Origin: Bacillota bacterium
GTDB taxonomy: Bacteria > Bacillota > Clostridia > Saccharofermentanales > Fastidiosipilaceae
NCBI GenBank assembly: GCA_023420115.1
Contig: JAEZWR010000063.1
Coordinates: 1-64,000, forward strand
Direction of reading: 5' to 3'
DNA length: 64,000 nucleotides
The notes beneath the pieces were generated by a model. The model made no database searches, was not told the origin of the DNA, and saw nothing but the letters and a program-made list of their open reading frames with translations. Shown here piece after piece: positions 43,387 through 50,750 of the stretch. Numbering within the stretch: the stretch's first letter is position 1; each line of letters opens with the position of its first letter. The translations under genes were made by a program, and so were the position numbers.

Positions 43387-43875
43387 CTATCTTATAATTA
43401 GTGACGTGCTTTGCTTCAGCTCTGCACCGTCAACGACTTCGCCACGTTTCAAAGCTTCTTTAATATCTTCTTTAGATATGTGTCTCTCGACTGTTTCATA
43501 TATGTACTCTTTTGGAATACTTTCTTCGCTAAGAATATTAACGACTGGAACAGTTCTAAAGCTTAGAGATACCAATGGTGTTTTGTATTTTTCTCCGCCT
43601 AGTTCTGTCATAAGTAAATTTTTGTAATACTTTTGTGAGTTTTGAACTGCTTGTCGCTTTTTTCTGAGTTTCTGTTCTTCTTCTTTTATCGCTTCTTCTT
43701 CGTGTTTTAGCTCCTTTACCCACAGAGCGATGCCTTCTATCTTTTTATCCCTTGCGACTTCCAGCTCTTTAATTCGCTGATATGTATCCTCGCTGATTTC
43801 TCCTGTTTCTTCGCTTTCAAGCTCGAAAAGCTCAAGCATTTCACGCAATTCTTTGTTAATTTCAAAAATATTCAT
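43387..43875 (-). CDS. siphovirus Gp157 family protein
   Basis: 162 residues. A coiled-coil N-terminal half (ELEVARDKKIEGIALWVKEL, EEEAIKEEEQKLRKKRQ) precedes a beta part with SLSFRTVPVVNI and GAELKQSTSLIIR. This matches Gp157, a common partner of phage recombinases once linked to phage resistance in Streptococcus thermophilus. Strong RBS AAAGGAGGAAAT. Confidence 0.85.
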   Translation of the reverse strand: MNIFEINKELREMLELFELESEETGEISEDTYQRIKELEVARDKKIEGIALWVKELKHEEEAIKEEEQKLRKKRQAVQNSQKYYKNLLMTELGGEKYKTPLVSLSFRTVPVVNILSEESIPKEYIYETVERHISKEDIKEALKRGEVVDGAELKQSTSLIIR

Positions 43876-43898
43876 ATTTCCTCCTTTTTTGGGTACAC

Positions 43899-44129
43899 TT
43901 ATCTATAAGTTTGAGTATATAACAGCTTCTTTTCACGCCGTTCCAGCTTATTCAGGGTTGTTGTTGCTATATCAATCATATCTGCCAAAAAGTCTTGCAA
44001 GTTCTTAACTTCTGCAACTGTATCAAGTTCAGATATATTTGCATACACTTTATATAAACAACTTGTTGTAGTGTTTATCGCCGTTCTTGCTTCTTTATAT
44101 GCTTCGCTAGTAGTTATAATTTTATTCAC
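43899..44129 (-). CDS. small helical early protein (tandem set, member 4)
   Basis: 76 residues from a GTG with AAAGGAGAAAATT upstream. It reads as two or three helices (YKEARTAINTTTSCLYKVY; VKNLQDFLADMIDIATTTLNKL). It is the last of four consecutive 74-77-residue helical genes and probably a diverged relative of the others. No function recognised. Confidence 0.65.
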   Translation of the reverse strand: MNKIITTSEAYKEARTAINTTTSCLYKVYANISELDTVAEVKNLQDFLADMIDIATTTLNKLERREKKLLYTQTYR

Positions 44130-44332
44130 AATTTTCTCCTTTCTCTTTCATCGCTCCAGTCATCTTTTGCTTCTTCGATTAGCTTTGTCAAGTCGTCACG
44201 AGCTATTGTTAAAAATTCAATTAATTTAAAATAATCTTCCTTTTTCGTCGTCTCTTCCAACGAGATTCTTGCTTTAACTTCGTCGTATGCATATGCGACC
44301 ATAAGTTCAAATACTTTATCGTTCGTTTCCAT
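44126..44332 (-). CDS. small helical early protein (tandem set, member 3)
   Basis: 68 residues from the ATG at 44332, which has GGAG 7 bases upstream; the frame could start at 44350. DEVKARISLEETTKKEDYF aligns with DMKARNKLAKATTRGEYL of the next gene upstream (KAR, then L, TT, a basic residue, E, an aromatic residue and L/F). It is a likely paralogue. Function unknown. Confidence 0.62.
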   Translation of the reverse strand: METNDKVFELMVAYAYDEVKARISLEETTKKEDYFKLIEFLTIARDDLTKLIEEAKDDWSDERERRKL

Positions 44333-44549
44333 CTTCTTCTCCGCTTCCATTTTTCTTTTTCAGCTCTTTCATTGCTTCTTGTCTTGAGTTTTGCAAGTAT
44401 AAAGCTAAGTTTTGCAAGTATGAAGCAACGATTTTTACCCTTCCTAATACGTCAAGATATTCCCCTCTTGTTGTTGCCTTTGCCAATTTATTACGCGCTT
44501 TCATATCTGCATCTGAGAATCTCCGTGCTAACTCAGATAGTTCATACAT
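44316..44549 (-). CDS. small helical early protein (tandem set, member 2)
   Basis: 77 residues, RBS GGAGTGAAAAA. The KARNKLAKATTRGEYLDVL motif is shared with the following gene. The C-terminus is highly charged (KKKNGSGEEDGNER). It overlaps its downstream neighbour by about 17 bases. Function unknown. Confidence 0.62.
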   Translation of the reverse strand: MYELSELARRFSDADMKARNKLAKATTRGEYLDVLGRVKIVASYLQNLALYLQNSRQEAMKELKKKNGSGEEDGNER

Positions 44550-44553
44550 TTTT

Positions 44554-44778
44554 TCACTCCATTTCTTTTATTAATTCTTTCTTTTTCTTGTTTGCTTTCT
44601 TGCTTAGCTTCTTGATTTTCTCTGCTACTATTTGCAAGTAATAAGCTATCTCATCTGCTTCCCTAGGCGTAGAAGCTTCTTCATTTATTAGGGTCTCCGC
44701 AAGTTCTTCAATCTGATAAACAGAATCCATTAAGATATCAAGCCTGTAACTTATCCGGATGCCATCGTTCGCAAACAT
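44554..44778 (-). CDS. small helical early protein (tandem set, member 1)
   Basis: 74 residues with helices RLDILMDSVYQIEELAETL and ADEIAYYLQIVAEKIKKL and a Lys-rich end. Similar length and layout to the three genes after it. RBS AAAGGTATATAAAAGA. It overlaps the regulator gene at 44751 by 28 bases. Function unknown. Confidence 0.6.
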   Translation of the reverse strand: MFANDGIRISYRLDILMDSVYQIEELAETLINEEASTPREADEIAYYLQIVAEKIKKLSKKANKKKKELIKEME

Positions 44779-45194
44779 TCTTTTATATACCTTTCTTTAG
44801 TTGTGTCTTTTGTATATTTGTCCTTTGGGAATATCCACGGCAAGAACATATAATCTAACTCAAGCATTTCTAATATTTTCAATGTTGCCTTGTGTTGCCA
44901 TTCGCCGTTGTCGAGCCACTTCGATAGTGTCTGGGGGCTTATCTCTAACCTTTCAGCTACCTGCCCGAGCTTTATATTTTTCTGCTTTAATAACCGTCTT
45001 AGAGTCTTATATGTCGTTTTAGGTGAATAATTTACGAATTGAGCAAATTCCATTGCTCTTTGTTCTACTTCTTCACTCCTTGCGTAGATTGCTCCAAGGT
45101 TGAATATGAATCCTGCCAGCTTTTGGTCTATTTCAGATAGTTCTTCAAATTTTTGACCATTCGCAAATTCGATATTCTTCAATTTGTCTAACAT
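44751..45194 (-). CDS. phage HTH regulator (early activator or Cro/CII-like)
   Basis: 147 residues. An HTH is clear at about 72-97 (NIKLGQVAERLEISPQTLSKW), with a helical N-terminal domain that may oligomerise. It is the second gene of the divergent early transcript, opposite the repressor, so a Cro or CII-like role is plausible. RBS AAAGGAGTTAAAAAA lies in the end of the preceding small gene. Confidence 0.72.
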   Translation of the reverse strand: MLDKLKNIEFANGQKFEELSEIDQKLAGFIFNLGAIYARSEEVEQRAMEFAQFVNYSPKTTYKTLRRLLKQKNIKLGQVAERLEISPQTLSKWLDNGEWQHKATLKILEMLELDYMFLPWIFPKDKYTKDTTKERYIKECLRTMASG

Positions 45195-45198
45195 TTTT

Positions 45199-45372
45199 TT
45201 AACTCCTTTCTTTTTGTCTCTGCTTCCCTATCTCGTGGATAGGTCTAACACTTGCTTCCACTACGCCCAAGATTAAGCCCTTATCAAAAGCATTCATCTT
45301 TTTTATATTGGTACAAAGTGCTTCGATAACTCTCAAGTCTTGCTTGTAGTCTTGTTCTTTGCTTCGCTTCAT
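45199..45372 (-). CDS. 57-residue first early gene
   Basis: ATG at 45372 with AAAGGAGTAACAGCA upstream, stop TAA at 45201-45199. The product is a soluble, charged 57-residue protein (it begins MKRSKEQDYKQDLRVIEAL). It is the first gene read from the early promoter and its stop overlaps the RBS of the HTH gene, so translation is coupled. The Arg/Glu-rich helix and position would suit a small DNA-binding or antirepressor protein. Function unknown. Confidence 0.65.
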   Translation of the reverse strand: MKRSKEQDYKQDLRVIEALCTNIKKMNAFDKGLILGVVEASVRPIHEIGKQRQKERS

Positions 45373-45414
45373 TGCTGTTACTCCTTTCTGTTAGGTGTTG
45401 TGCTTCTGCACTTG

Positions 45415-45452
45415 ATGAGACTATTATACGTCTCATTGTGTGTGATTGTCAA
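45415..45452 (-). promoter_or_regulatory. early phage promoter with operators
   Basis: Consensus TTGACA (45452-45447), an 18-base spacer and TATAAT (45428-45423) on the minus strand. A 22-bp palindrome with GAGAC/GTCTC half-sites (45415-45436) covers the -10. A second dyad CGTC..GACG lies at 45455-45464. Confidence 0.8.
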
Positions 45453-45491
45453 CACGTCGAGACGCTTTTAATTGTAATAGTTTTATTATTA

Positions 45492-45521
45492 TTGTCTCGT
45501 TGTGTGCATTTGTGCTATTAT
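45492..45521 (+). promoter_or_regulatory. repressor-maintenance promoter
   Basis: TTGTCT (45492-45497), an 18-base spacer and TATTAT (45516-45521), followed by GGAGG and the repressor ATG. A third GTCTC half-site overlaps its -35. Confidence 0.6.
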
Positions 45522-45539
45522 ATTAGTACGGAGGTATAT

Positions 45540-45929
45540 ATGAACGAACGTTTTAAACAATTAAGAAAAGCAACAGGACTTTCGCAGACAGAATTTGCGG
45601 AGCGTGTTAATTTAAAAAGAAATACAATTGCTTCATACGAGGCAGGGGTAAGAGAACCAGTATCTGCGATATTGGAATTAATTTGTCGAGAATTTGGAGT
45701 TAACAAAGATTGGCTGTTGACAGGCGAGGGCGAAATGTTCAAGACTTCAACACTAGATGAAGAACTCACAACGCTCGTGGGTAGCTTATTATCAGATGAG
45801 GAAGATAGTTATAAAAAAAGGCTGATTAACTCTCTTTTAAAACTCTCACCCACTGAATGGGAAAAGCTAGAAGAATTAACCAACCGTATTATTGAAAATT
45901 ACAATAACATTAAACAAGAGAACGAATAA
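45540..45929 (+). CDS. XRE-family phage repressor
   Basis: 129 residues from the ATG at 45540 (GGAGG 8 bases upstream); the longer frame covers the promoter. The N-terminal HTH is standard for XRE/CI-type proteins: FKQLRKATGLSQTEFAERV, then NTIASYEAGVREP, and VNKDWLLTGEGEMF. The C-terminus is helical and acidic, without an S24 protease domain, so induction is not by RecA self-cleavage of a LexA fold. It probably holds lysogeny by binding the GTCTC sites. Confidence 0.9.
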   Translation: MNERFKQLRKATGLSQTEFAERVNLKRNTIASYEAGVREPVSAILELICREFGVNKDWLLTGEGEMFKTSTLDEELTTLVGSLLSDEEDSYKKRLINSLLKLSPTEWEKLEELTNRIIENYNNIKQENE

Positions 45930-46224
45930 ATAATAATATTAATCTTAAAGTTCTCAAATTATTGATATTCCTTACAATTCTGATAATTTCAAATTTATAA
46001 TCCATATTCACCTCGATGTTCGTGTCCAATTCCTTTTTACCGCACCGAACAAACGTTTATAATAATTTAGACTTTTATCATAGAATTGTAAATATAGACT
46101 AAAAAATAAACATATGTTTAAATTAAAAATAAAAAGAAGAGTGAGCCACCACACTCACTCCCCTTTCAAGAGAAAACAAAAAAACATGAAAAACAAGTCT
46201 CAAAAAACATTTCAGGAGGTTTCC
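45930..46224 (+). other. region between repressor and integrase
   Basis: AT-rich sequence with an imperfect hairpin at 46139-46160 (GAGTGAG/CTCACTC, T-rich on its minus-strand side). An open frame crosses it but has no RBS before 46225. No gene is visible. Confidence 0.45.
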
Positions 46225-47373
46225 TTGAGAACAGTTATATTATATCAGTTTCCAGAGCCTGAGTACATAGAAAAACAAAATCGCTGGCGATTAAGAGTTC
46301 AAAAGAATGGAAAGCGCAAGGCTTTTTACTCATCTAAAAAATCAATTAAAAAAGCAAAAGAAGAAGTACGAGAAAAAGCTATAATTTGGCTTCAAGAATT
46401 AGAAGATGAAAAATTACAAAGCAAACTAATATCTGAATGCTTAAATGAATATATTGATTATTTAAAACGAACACTGAAAAAATCAACTTTTAAGAACACT
46501 GTACCTAAATTGCATTTTTTTCTTTCTCCTTTTCTTTCTATGCACATACAAGAACTAGAAAAGATACATATATCAGAAAAGATTAATGAATTGAGTAAGG
46601 ACAGAACGCAAAATACAATAAAATTATATATTAGTGCAATTGTTTGCTTTATGCGTTGGTGTGCTGGGAAGTGTTACATATCTGATGACAAAGTGCCTAA
46701 ATACTTTGACTTGTCCACGGCAAGCGACGAGAAAAAAGAAAAGAAGTCAATGAGCCGTGAACAGCTCAAAAAAGTGATGACTGCAAGCACGGACGATAAT
46801 TATATTCATTGCTTACGCTTCTTATTATCCACGGGGCTAAGGCTTGGTGAGTTTTTAGCTTTGCGTAACTGTGACTGCGATTATGACATAGGTGTTATAT
46901 ATGTAAAGGGAAGTTTAAATGTTTTGAACGAGCGAACAGAGCCAAAAACGAAACAAGGGCAAAGAGTTATTCCACTCCCTGCCGTGGCTATAAAAGCAAT
47001 AAAAGAATATAGAACTGTAATAAAAGATTTAGGAGTTTTATCTGATGAACCTTTAGCTCCCCTTTTTCCCAACAAGAAAGGGGAAGTGATTCGTCGAGGT
47101 TCATTTCTAAAAAGAATACAAAAAATCACAAATGATATAATTGACGAAAATTTTACTCCCCACGAACTAAGACATACATATATCACGCATACGCATAAAA
47201 ACAGTAACTTAGAATTGGATAAATTAAAAAAGTATTATGGACACTCTAAAAATATGAATACTGAAGCTATTTATGTTCACGAGTTGGAAATGACAGAAGA
47301 AGAAAAAAGAGCAGAATTAACTGCCCTTGAGAACTTTAAAAATGACCTAAATAGCATTTTTAAGACATATTAA
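46225..47373 (+). CDS. int: tyrosine-type phage integrase
   Basis: 382 residues if started at the TTG at 46225, which has AGGAGG 5 bases upstream; the ATG at 46114 has no RBS and would translate a hairpin. The catalytic set is complete in this numbering: Arg206 (STGLRLGEF), Lys near 243 (EPKTKQGQR), His313/Arg316 (PHELRHTY), His340 and Tyr350 (EAIYVHEL). An SAM-like core-binding domain precedes. It recombines attP with attB, and the attR core lies 38 bases past its stop. Confidence 0.92.
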   Translation: MRTVILYQFPEPEYIEKQNRWRLRVQKNGKRKAFYSSKKSIKKAKEEVREKAIIWLQELEDEKLQSKLISECLNEYIDYLKRTLKKSTFKNTVPKLHFFLSPFLSMHIQELEKIHISEKINELSKDRTQNTIKLYISAIVCFMRWCAGKCYISDDKVPKYFDLSTASDEKKEKKSMSREQLKKVMTASTDDNYIHCLRFLLSTGLRLGEFLALRNCDCDYDIGVIYVKGSLNVLNERTEPKTKQGQRVIPLPAVAIKAIKEYRTVIKDLGVLSDEPLAPLFPNKKGEVIRRGSFLKRIQKITNDIIDENFTPHELRHTYITHTHKNSNLELDKLKKYYGHSKNMNTEAIYVHELEMTEEEKRAELTALENFKNDLNSIFKTY

Positions 47374-47385
47374 CAATTTATAAAA

Positions 47386-47407
47386 ATGGGTTCAGAATGG
47401 GTTCAAA
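47386..47407. repeat. paired ATGGGTTCA repeats (right arm-like sites)
   Basis: Two direct copies, matching the pair inside the left end. They lie directly next to the attR core. Confidence 0.5.
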
Positions 47408-47410
47408 GCA

Positions 47411-47423
47411 AATTTAAACGGCT
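47411..47423. repeat. candidate attR core
   Basis: AATTTAAACGGCT, identical to the attL core at 18367-18379. It follows the integrase gene. Confidence 0.65.
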
Positions 47424-47528
47424 TAAAACCTAGGGGTAAATAATTTAAGGAGTATTATAATCTTATAAATGAGACACTTTAATAAGTTCATAGCACTTTG
47501 CCAAAAATATATAAATTATTCAAATAAT

Positions 47529-47560
47529 AAAAAGGACCTGCACCCTGAACAGATCCCTTT
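47529..47560 (-). terminator. terminator after queT
   Basis: Stem AAAGG..ATCTG/CAGGT..CTTT with a T-run on the minus strand, past the queT stop. It contains a GATC, the first one met to the right of the prophage. Confidence 0.75.
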
Positions 47561-47616
47561 ACACTTTATGTAAACCAAGTATTCTACTAAAATACCAGTG
47601 TCAGCTCAAATCAATC

Positions 47617-48171
47617 TTATATTGTCTTTAAATTATTTTTAAAAGGCAAAAGAAGATATAGTAGCGCTAAGCCGAACACATATACAACTATCAGCTCACA
47701 CAAAGAAAAAATAAGCATATTGCTCAAATAAAGAGTGAGTGGCGCAGCTGGTGAAAGTAGCGGAGTCAAATACACCCCAACAATCAATCCATTAAAAATA
47801 ACACTTGGCAAAGGCATAAGATAGAATGATGGATTTTTTAAAATAGCAGGTCCAGAAATCAATTTCTCTTGAGCCTTGCCAAAAAAGTGCTGGGCCAATT
47901 TCCATGTGACTAGTGCCGCTAAAAATGTTGCCAAAGTACCACCAAAATAATCAATTGGACCAAGATTCATTGGACTTAGAAAGTTGGCTAAGAAACAACC
48001 GACTGTCACCCCTGGAATAGCACTAGGCATAAAAACGCAAAGAAGCATTAGCGCTTCAGATAGGCGAAGCTGGATAATGCCAAAAGATATCGGTGCCAAA
48101 AAGAATGTTAGCACAAAATAGATAGCAGCAATCAAGCCTGCCTGTACAAGATAAAGAACTTTCTTATTCAT
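47617..48171 (-). CDS. queT: QueT-type queuosine precursor transporter
   Basis: 184 residues, about six membrane helices. VLYLVQAGLIAAIYFVLTFFLAPISFG, QLRLSEALMLLCVFMP, LGCFLAN-type GVTVGCFLANFLSP and GPIDYFGGTLATFLAALV are the QueT signature. It is the substrate-binding component of an ECF transporter for preQ0/preQ1-type precursors of queuosine. GGGAGG RBS. No ECF A/A'/T genes are nearby, so it must use shared modules. Its long structured leader may be a preQ1-sensing element. Confidence 0.9.
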   Translation of the reverse strand: MNKKVLYLVQAGLIAAIYFVLTFFLAPISFGIIQLRLSEALMLLCVFMPSAIPGVTVGCFLANFLSPMNLGPIDYFGGTLATFLAALVTWKLAQHFFGKAQEKLISGPAILKNPSFYLMPLPSVIFNGLIVGVYLTPLLSPAAPLTLYLSNMLIFSLCELIVVYVFGLALLYLLLPFKNNLKTI

Positions 48172-48330
48172 TTTCCCTCCCGAATTCCATAGCTACATAC
48201 CACTTATTTAACAACTGCTCACAATGTGCGGGTCCACATAATCAGAACAGTCTGATGGCACACAGCCGAATATATAAAGTTTATCTTCTTACATTTTATT
48301 TGTAAAGCTGACACTGTGTACAAGGAGAAG
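48172..48330 (-). promoter_or_regulatory. queT promoter and structured 5' leader
   Basis: On the minus strand TTTACA, 17 bases and TAAACT, then about 120 bases of leader. It contains GGC-TGTGT-GCC and a two-part stem (ACTGTTC/GAGCAGT around ATGTG/CACAT with loop GACCCG), then the RBS. QueT genes are often under preQ1 riboswitches, but I cannot match this to a class with confidence. Confidence 0.5.
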
Positions 48331-48348
48331 ATCTCTTTTTATGAAAAT

Positions 48349-49080
48349 CTATAGTGAAATCACCTCATCATTTAATATATGAAACAGCTCACGCATTACT
48401 AAATCTACTTTTTTATCATTCACCCCCAGTGAGCGTCTATGCTCTAAACTTTTAACTACTAATAAGCGTTCATCTTTATTTGTCAACTCAAAAATATCCT
48501 TATATAAGCAACACACTCTCTCATCTTCTACTTCGACACCCAATATCTCATCCATAACAAGAAAAATCTTTTTGTCATATTTATTAGCAGCTTCTATTTT
48601 AGTTTTTATTTCTTCAAGCTTTTTCTTAATCGCATTTATAAAGACCTCCCTGTCAGGTCCTTTTCTCGGTGGAAGAAGATGAACCGCTCTTATCTCCGTG
48701 GCTAATAAAGGGGAGCAAGATCTTATATCCTCTTTTATTGTCCTCTCTAAAATCGAGTTATTATCTAAATCAAGGTCTGCTAAGAATTTATTAATATCAC
48801 TTGAATTTAAAATCTTTATTTGTTCACAAAAGTTATTCTGAGCATTTTCATCACTATTTATACGTTCCAAATCCTCACATTTTCTTTTAAGATAATCTAA
48901 ATATATCGAAATATCAGTCAAATAGAATTGTCTAGCATGTCCTCTTGTGTCAAGAACTTCCCTCGATAGAGTTATAAAACCGACAAAGGAATAAACATCT
49001 CTATATTTTGAATATATATCTACGAGTATTTTCAAAAGCATAGTAGACTTTCCACTGCCACTTTGACCTTCAATTAACAT
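48349..49080 (-). CDS. THEP1-like P-loop NTPase
   Basis: 243 residues. The P-loop is GQSGSGKST. The THEP1-type GFITLSREVLDTRGHARQFYLTDI follows, then a charged insertion of about 80 residues. The Walker B region is FLVMDEILGVEVEDE. The family hydrolyses or phosphorylates nucleosides, with no defined cellular role. RBS CAGGAGGATAT. It stands alone between two terminators. Confidence 0.75.
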   Translation of the reverse strand: MLIEGQSGSGKSTMLLKILVDIYSKYRDVYSFVGFITLSREVLDTRGHARQFYLTDISIYLDYLKRKCEDLERINSDENAQNNFCEQIKILNSSDINKFLADLDLDNNSILERTIKEDIRSCSPLLATEIRAVHLLPPRKGPDREVFINAIKKKLEEIKTKIEAANKYDKKIFLVMDEILGVEVEDERVCCLYKDIFELTNKDERLLVVKSLEHRRSLGVNDKKVDLVMRELFHILNDEVISL

Positions 49081-49120
49081 ATATCCTCCTGAGCCAAAAA
49101 AGGTTCAAATATGTAAAAAT

Positions 49121-49203
49121 AAAAAAGAGAGACAAGCCCTAGCGATCCCCAAAACTCAGACCTAATAATCTAATGAATGGGAGTCAGCACATGACCTACT
49201 CTC
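49121..49203 (-). terminator. long palindromic terminator after the GH125 gene (repeat family copy 1)
   Basis: Outer GAGAG/CTCTC stem with a T-run on the minus strand. The core (49147-49183) is an imperfect palindrome related to the core of 53572-53621. Confidence 0.6.
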
Positions 49204-49276
49204 CTATTATATTAATTAATAGATAAATTCATCATCACAAATTGGCAATAAGCCAAAACCTTGAGTTAATTAAATA

Positions 49277-50611
49277 TCAAGTTAATTCATCCAATCCAAG
49301 TATTAATTTCTCAAGAAGATAAGCACAAAGTGAATTGGACCATGCGAACCAATCTCTAGTGTATTCTTCTGGCCTATCTTTGTGAAACCCTTCATGCATA
49401 TATGAAGTTCCCGCTTGAGACCTTGCTAACATTTCTAGAAGTCTATTTATTTCGTCAGAATCAGTAGAAGTCAACGCCTGAATAGACAAAGCAATTGGCC
49501 AAATATAATCTTCTGGCGTATGAGGGCTACCTATTCCCTTCGCTGCCTCTCCTTCGAAATAATAAGGATTTGCTTCACTTAACACAGCGGCTCTACTTCT
49601 TAGATATAAGGGATTATCTTTTTCACACACTCCTAAATAAGGCAAAGATAATATGCTTGGGACATTGGCATCATCCATAAATAAATAATTGCCATATCCA
49701 TCACACTCGTAAGCATACACCTTTCCAAAATCTTCAAGTTCCATTATCACTTCTTCTTTGAGAGCTTCCTGTAGTGGAATGAGAACCTCTTTTATCTTCA
49801 AAATTTCTTCAGCACTCAAGATTTTTGGCTGCTCATTTTCATTCAATTCAAGAAGCTTCCTAAGTTCAGCCTCGGCAAAAAGATTATCAGGAATATGGTA
49901 TCCATACACACAAGCATCATCACTGGCTCTAAATCCGGAGAATATAAGTCCACAAGGTCTAACTTTACTCCCTCTGCCATCATTGGACAGTGTGTCCTGT
50001 GGCACTGTATTTCTTCTAATGAAGTAATAGTCTGAGCGATTTTCGTGATCCTGTTCAGTATAAAAGACGTTAATAATTTCTTTTAATCCTTTATGGAAAA
50101 GTTCAGAATCATAAAATTTTCTTGACTTGGTAGCTAGATAATATTTTCTTGCCAATGCCAGCGGATAACAAAGTGAATCTATCTCATACTTTTGTTCCCA
50201 AACAGCAGGCTTCTGTCTGGGCTCATCTATCTCCCAATGTCTGTCATTTTCTTCTTTATTAAACGCATTGGCATATGGATCATAAAGTATGCAATCAAAT
50301 TGTCTATTAAGTAATGCATATATCAATTCAGCAAGTTCTTCATCTTCACTAGCGAGTTTAAGATACTGATAAACTTGAGCACTCGAGTCTCTTAACCACA
50401 TGGCCTCGATATCACCTGTTATAACAAAGGCTCTATTATTTTCTTCTATCTGGACAGTTGTCTCCATTGTATTCGCATAAAGACCTGGGAGGCTTTTGAT
50501 TAATGCTTCCGGAATTTTTATATCTTTGTTATAAGCTCCACAAGTCCTTGCTCTATCTTGCAATTTCTCTGCATATTCTCTAACTTTATTCTTTAGTGAT
50601 TCAATATTCAC
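49277..50611 (-). CDS. GH125 exo-alpha-1,6-mannosidase
   Basis: 444 residues starting at a GTG (50611) with GAGGTGAG upstream. Motifs of GH125 (MWLRDSSAQVYQYL, YEIDSLCYPLALARKYY, FSGFRASDDACVYGYHIP, MDDANVPSILSLPYLG, EDYIWPIALSIQAL, YTRDWFAWSNSL) run along the whole length. GH125 enzymes are metal-independent exo-acting alpha-1,6-mannosidases used on host N-glycans. There is no signal peptide, so oligosaccharides must be imported. It is monocistronic. Confidence 0.93.
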   Translation of the reverse strand: MNIESLKNKVREYAEKLQDRARTCGAYNKDIKIPEALIKSLPGLYANTMETTVQIEENNRAFVITGDIEAMWLRDSSAQVYQYLKLASEDEELAELIYALLNRQFDCILYDPYANAFNKEENDRHWEIDEPRQKPAVWEQKYEIDSLCYPLALARKYYLATKSRKFYDSELFHKGLKEIINVFYTEQDHENRSDYYFIRRNTVPQDTLSNDGRGSKVRPCGLIFSGFRASDDACVYGYHIPDNLFAEAELRKLLELNENEQPKILSAEEILKIKEVLIPLQEALKEEVIMELEDFGKVYAYECDGYGNYLFMDDANVPSILSLPYLGVCEKDNPLYLRSRAAVLSEANPYYFEGEAAKGIGSPHTPEDYIWPIALSIQALTSTDSDEINRLLEMLARSQAGTSYMHEGFHKDRPEEYTRDWFAWSNSLCAYLLEKLILGLDELT

Positions 50612-50750
50612 TTTATCTCACCTCTGCTTCAATTTTAACTTAACTTAGTATATAAAATAGAGAATTAAAACGCGAGAGCATTTTTGTATACAGTGGCTTA
50701 GAAAAAATATAGAATAACTATATTTATTGTAGTTAAGGATGGTTTTATTT

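Larger units (their letters stand above)
18367..47423. mobile_element. intact HK97-type siphovirus prophage, about 29 kb
   Basis: Contiguous phage modules run from integrase and repressor (plus strand, right end) through early recombination/replication, packaging, head, tail, receptor binding and lysis on the minus strand. The element is bounded by a 13-bp direct repeat. All essential head, tail and lysis functions are present and none shows a visible break, so it may be inducible. Within it I found no GATC and no GGCC, whereas the flanks contain both. Confidence 0.93.

Noticed and set aside
46114..46224. Longer N-terminus of the integrase from the ATG at 46114
   Set aside because: No RBS precedes it and it would translate a hairpin; the TTG at 46225 has AGGAGG five bases upstream.
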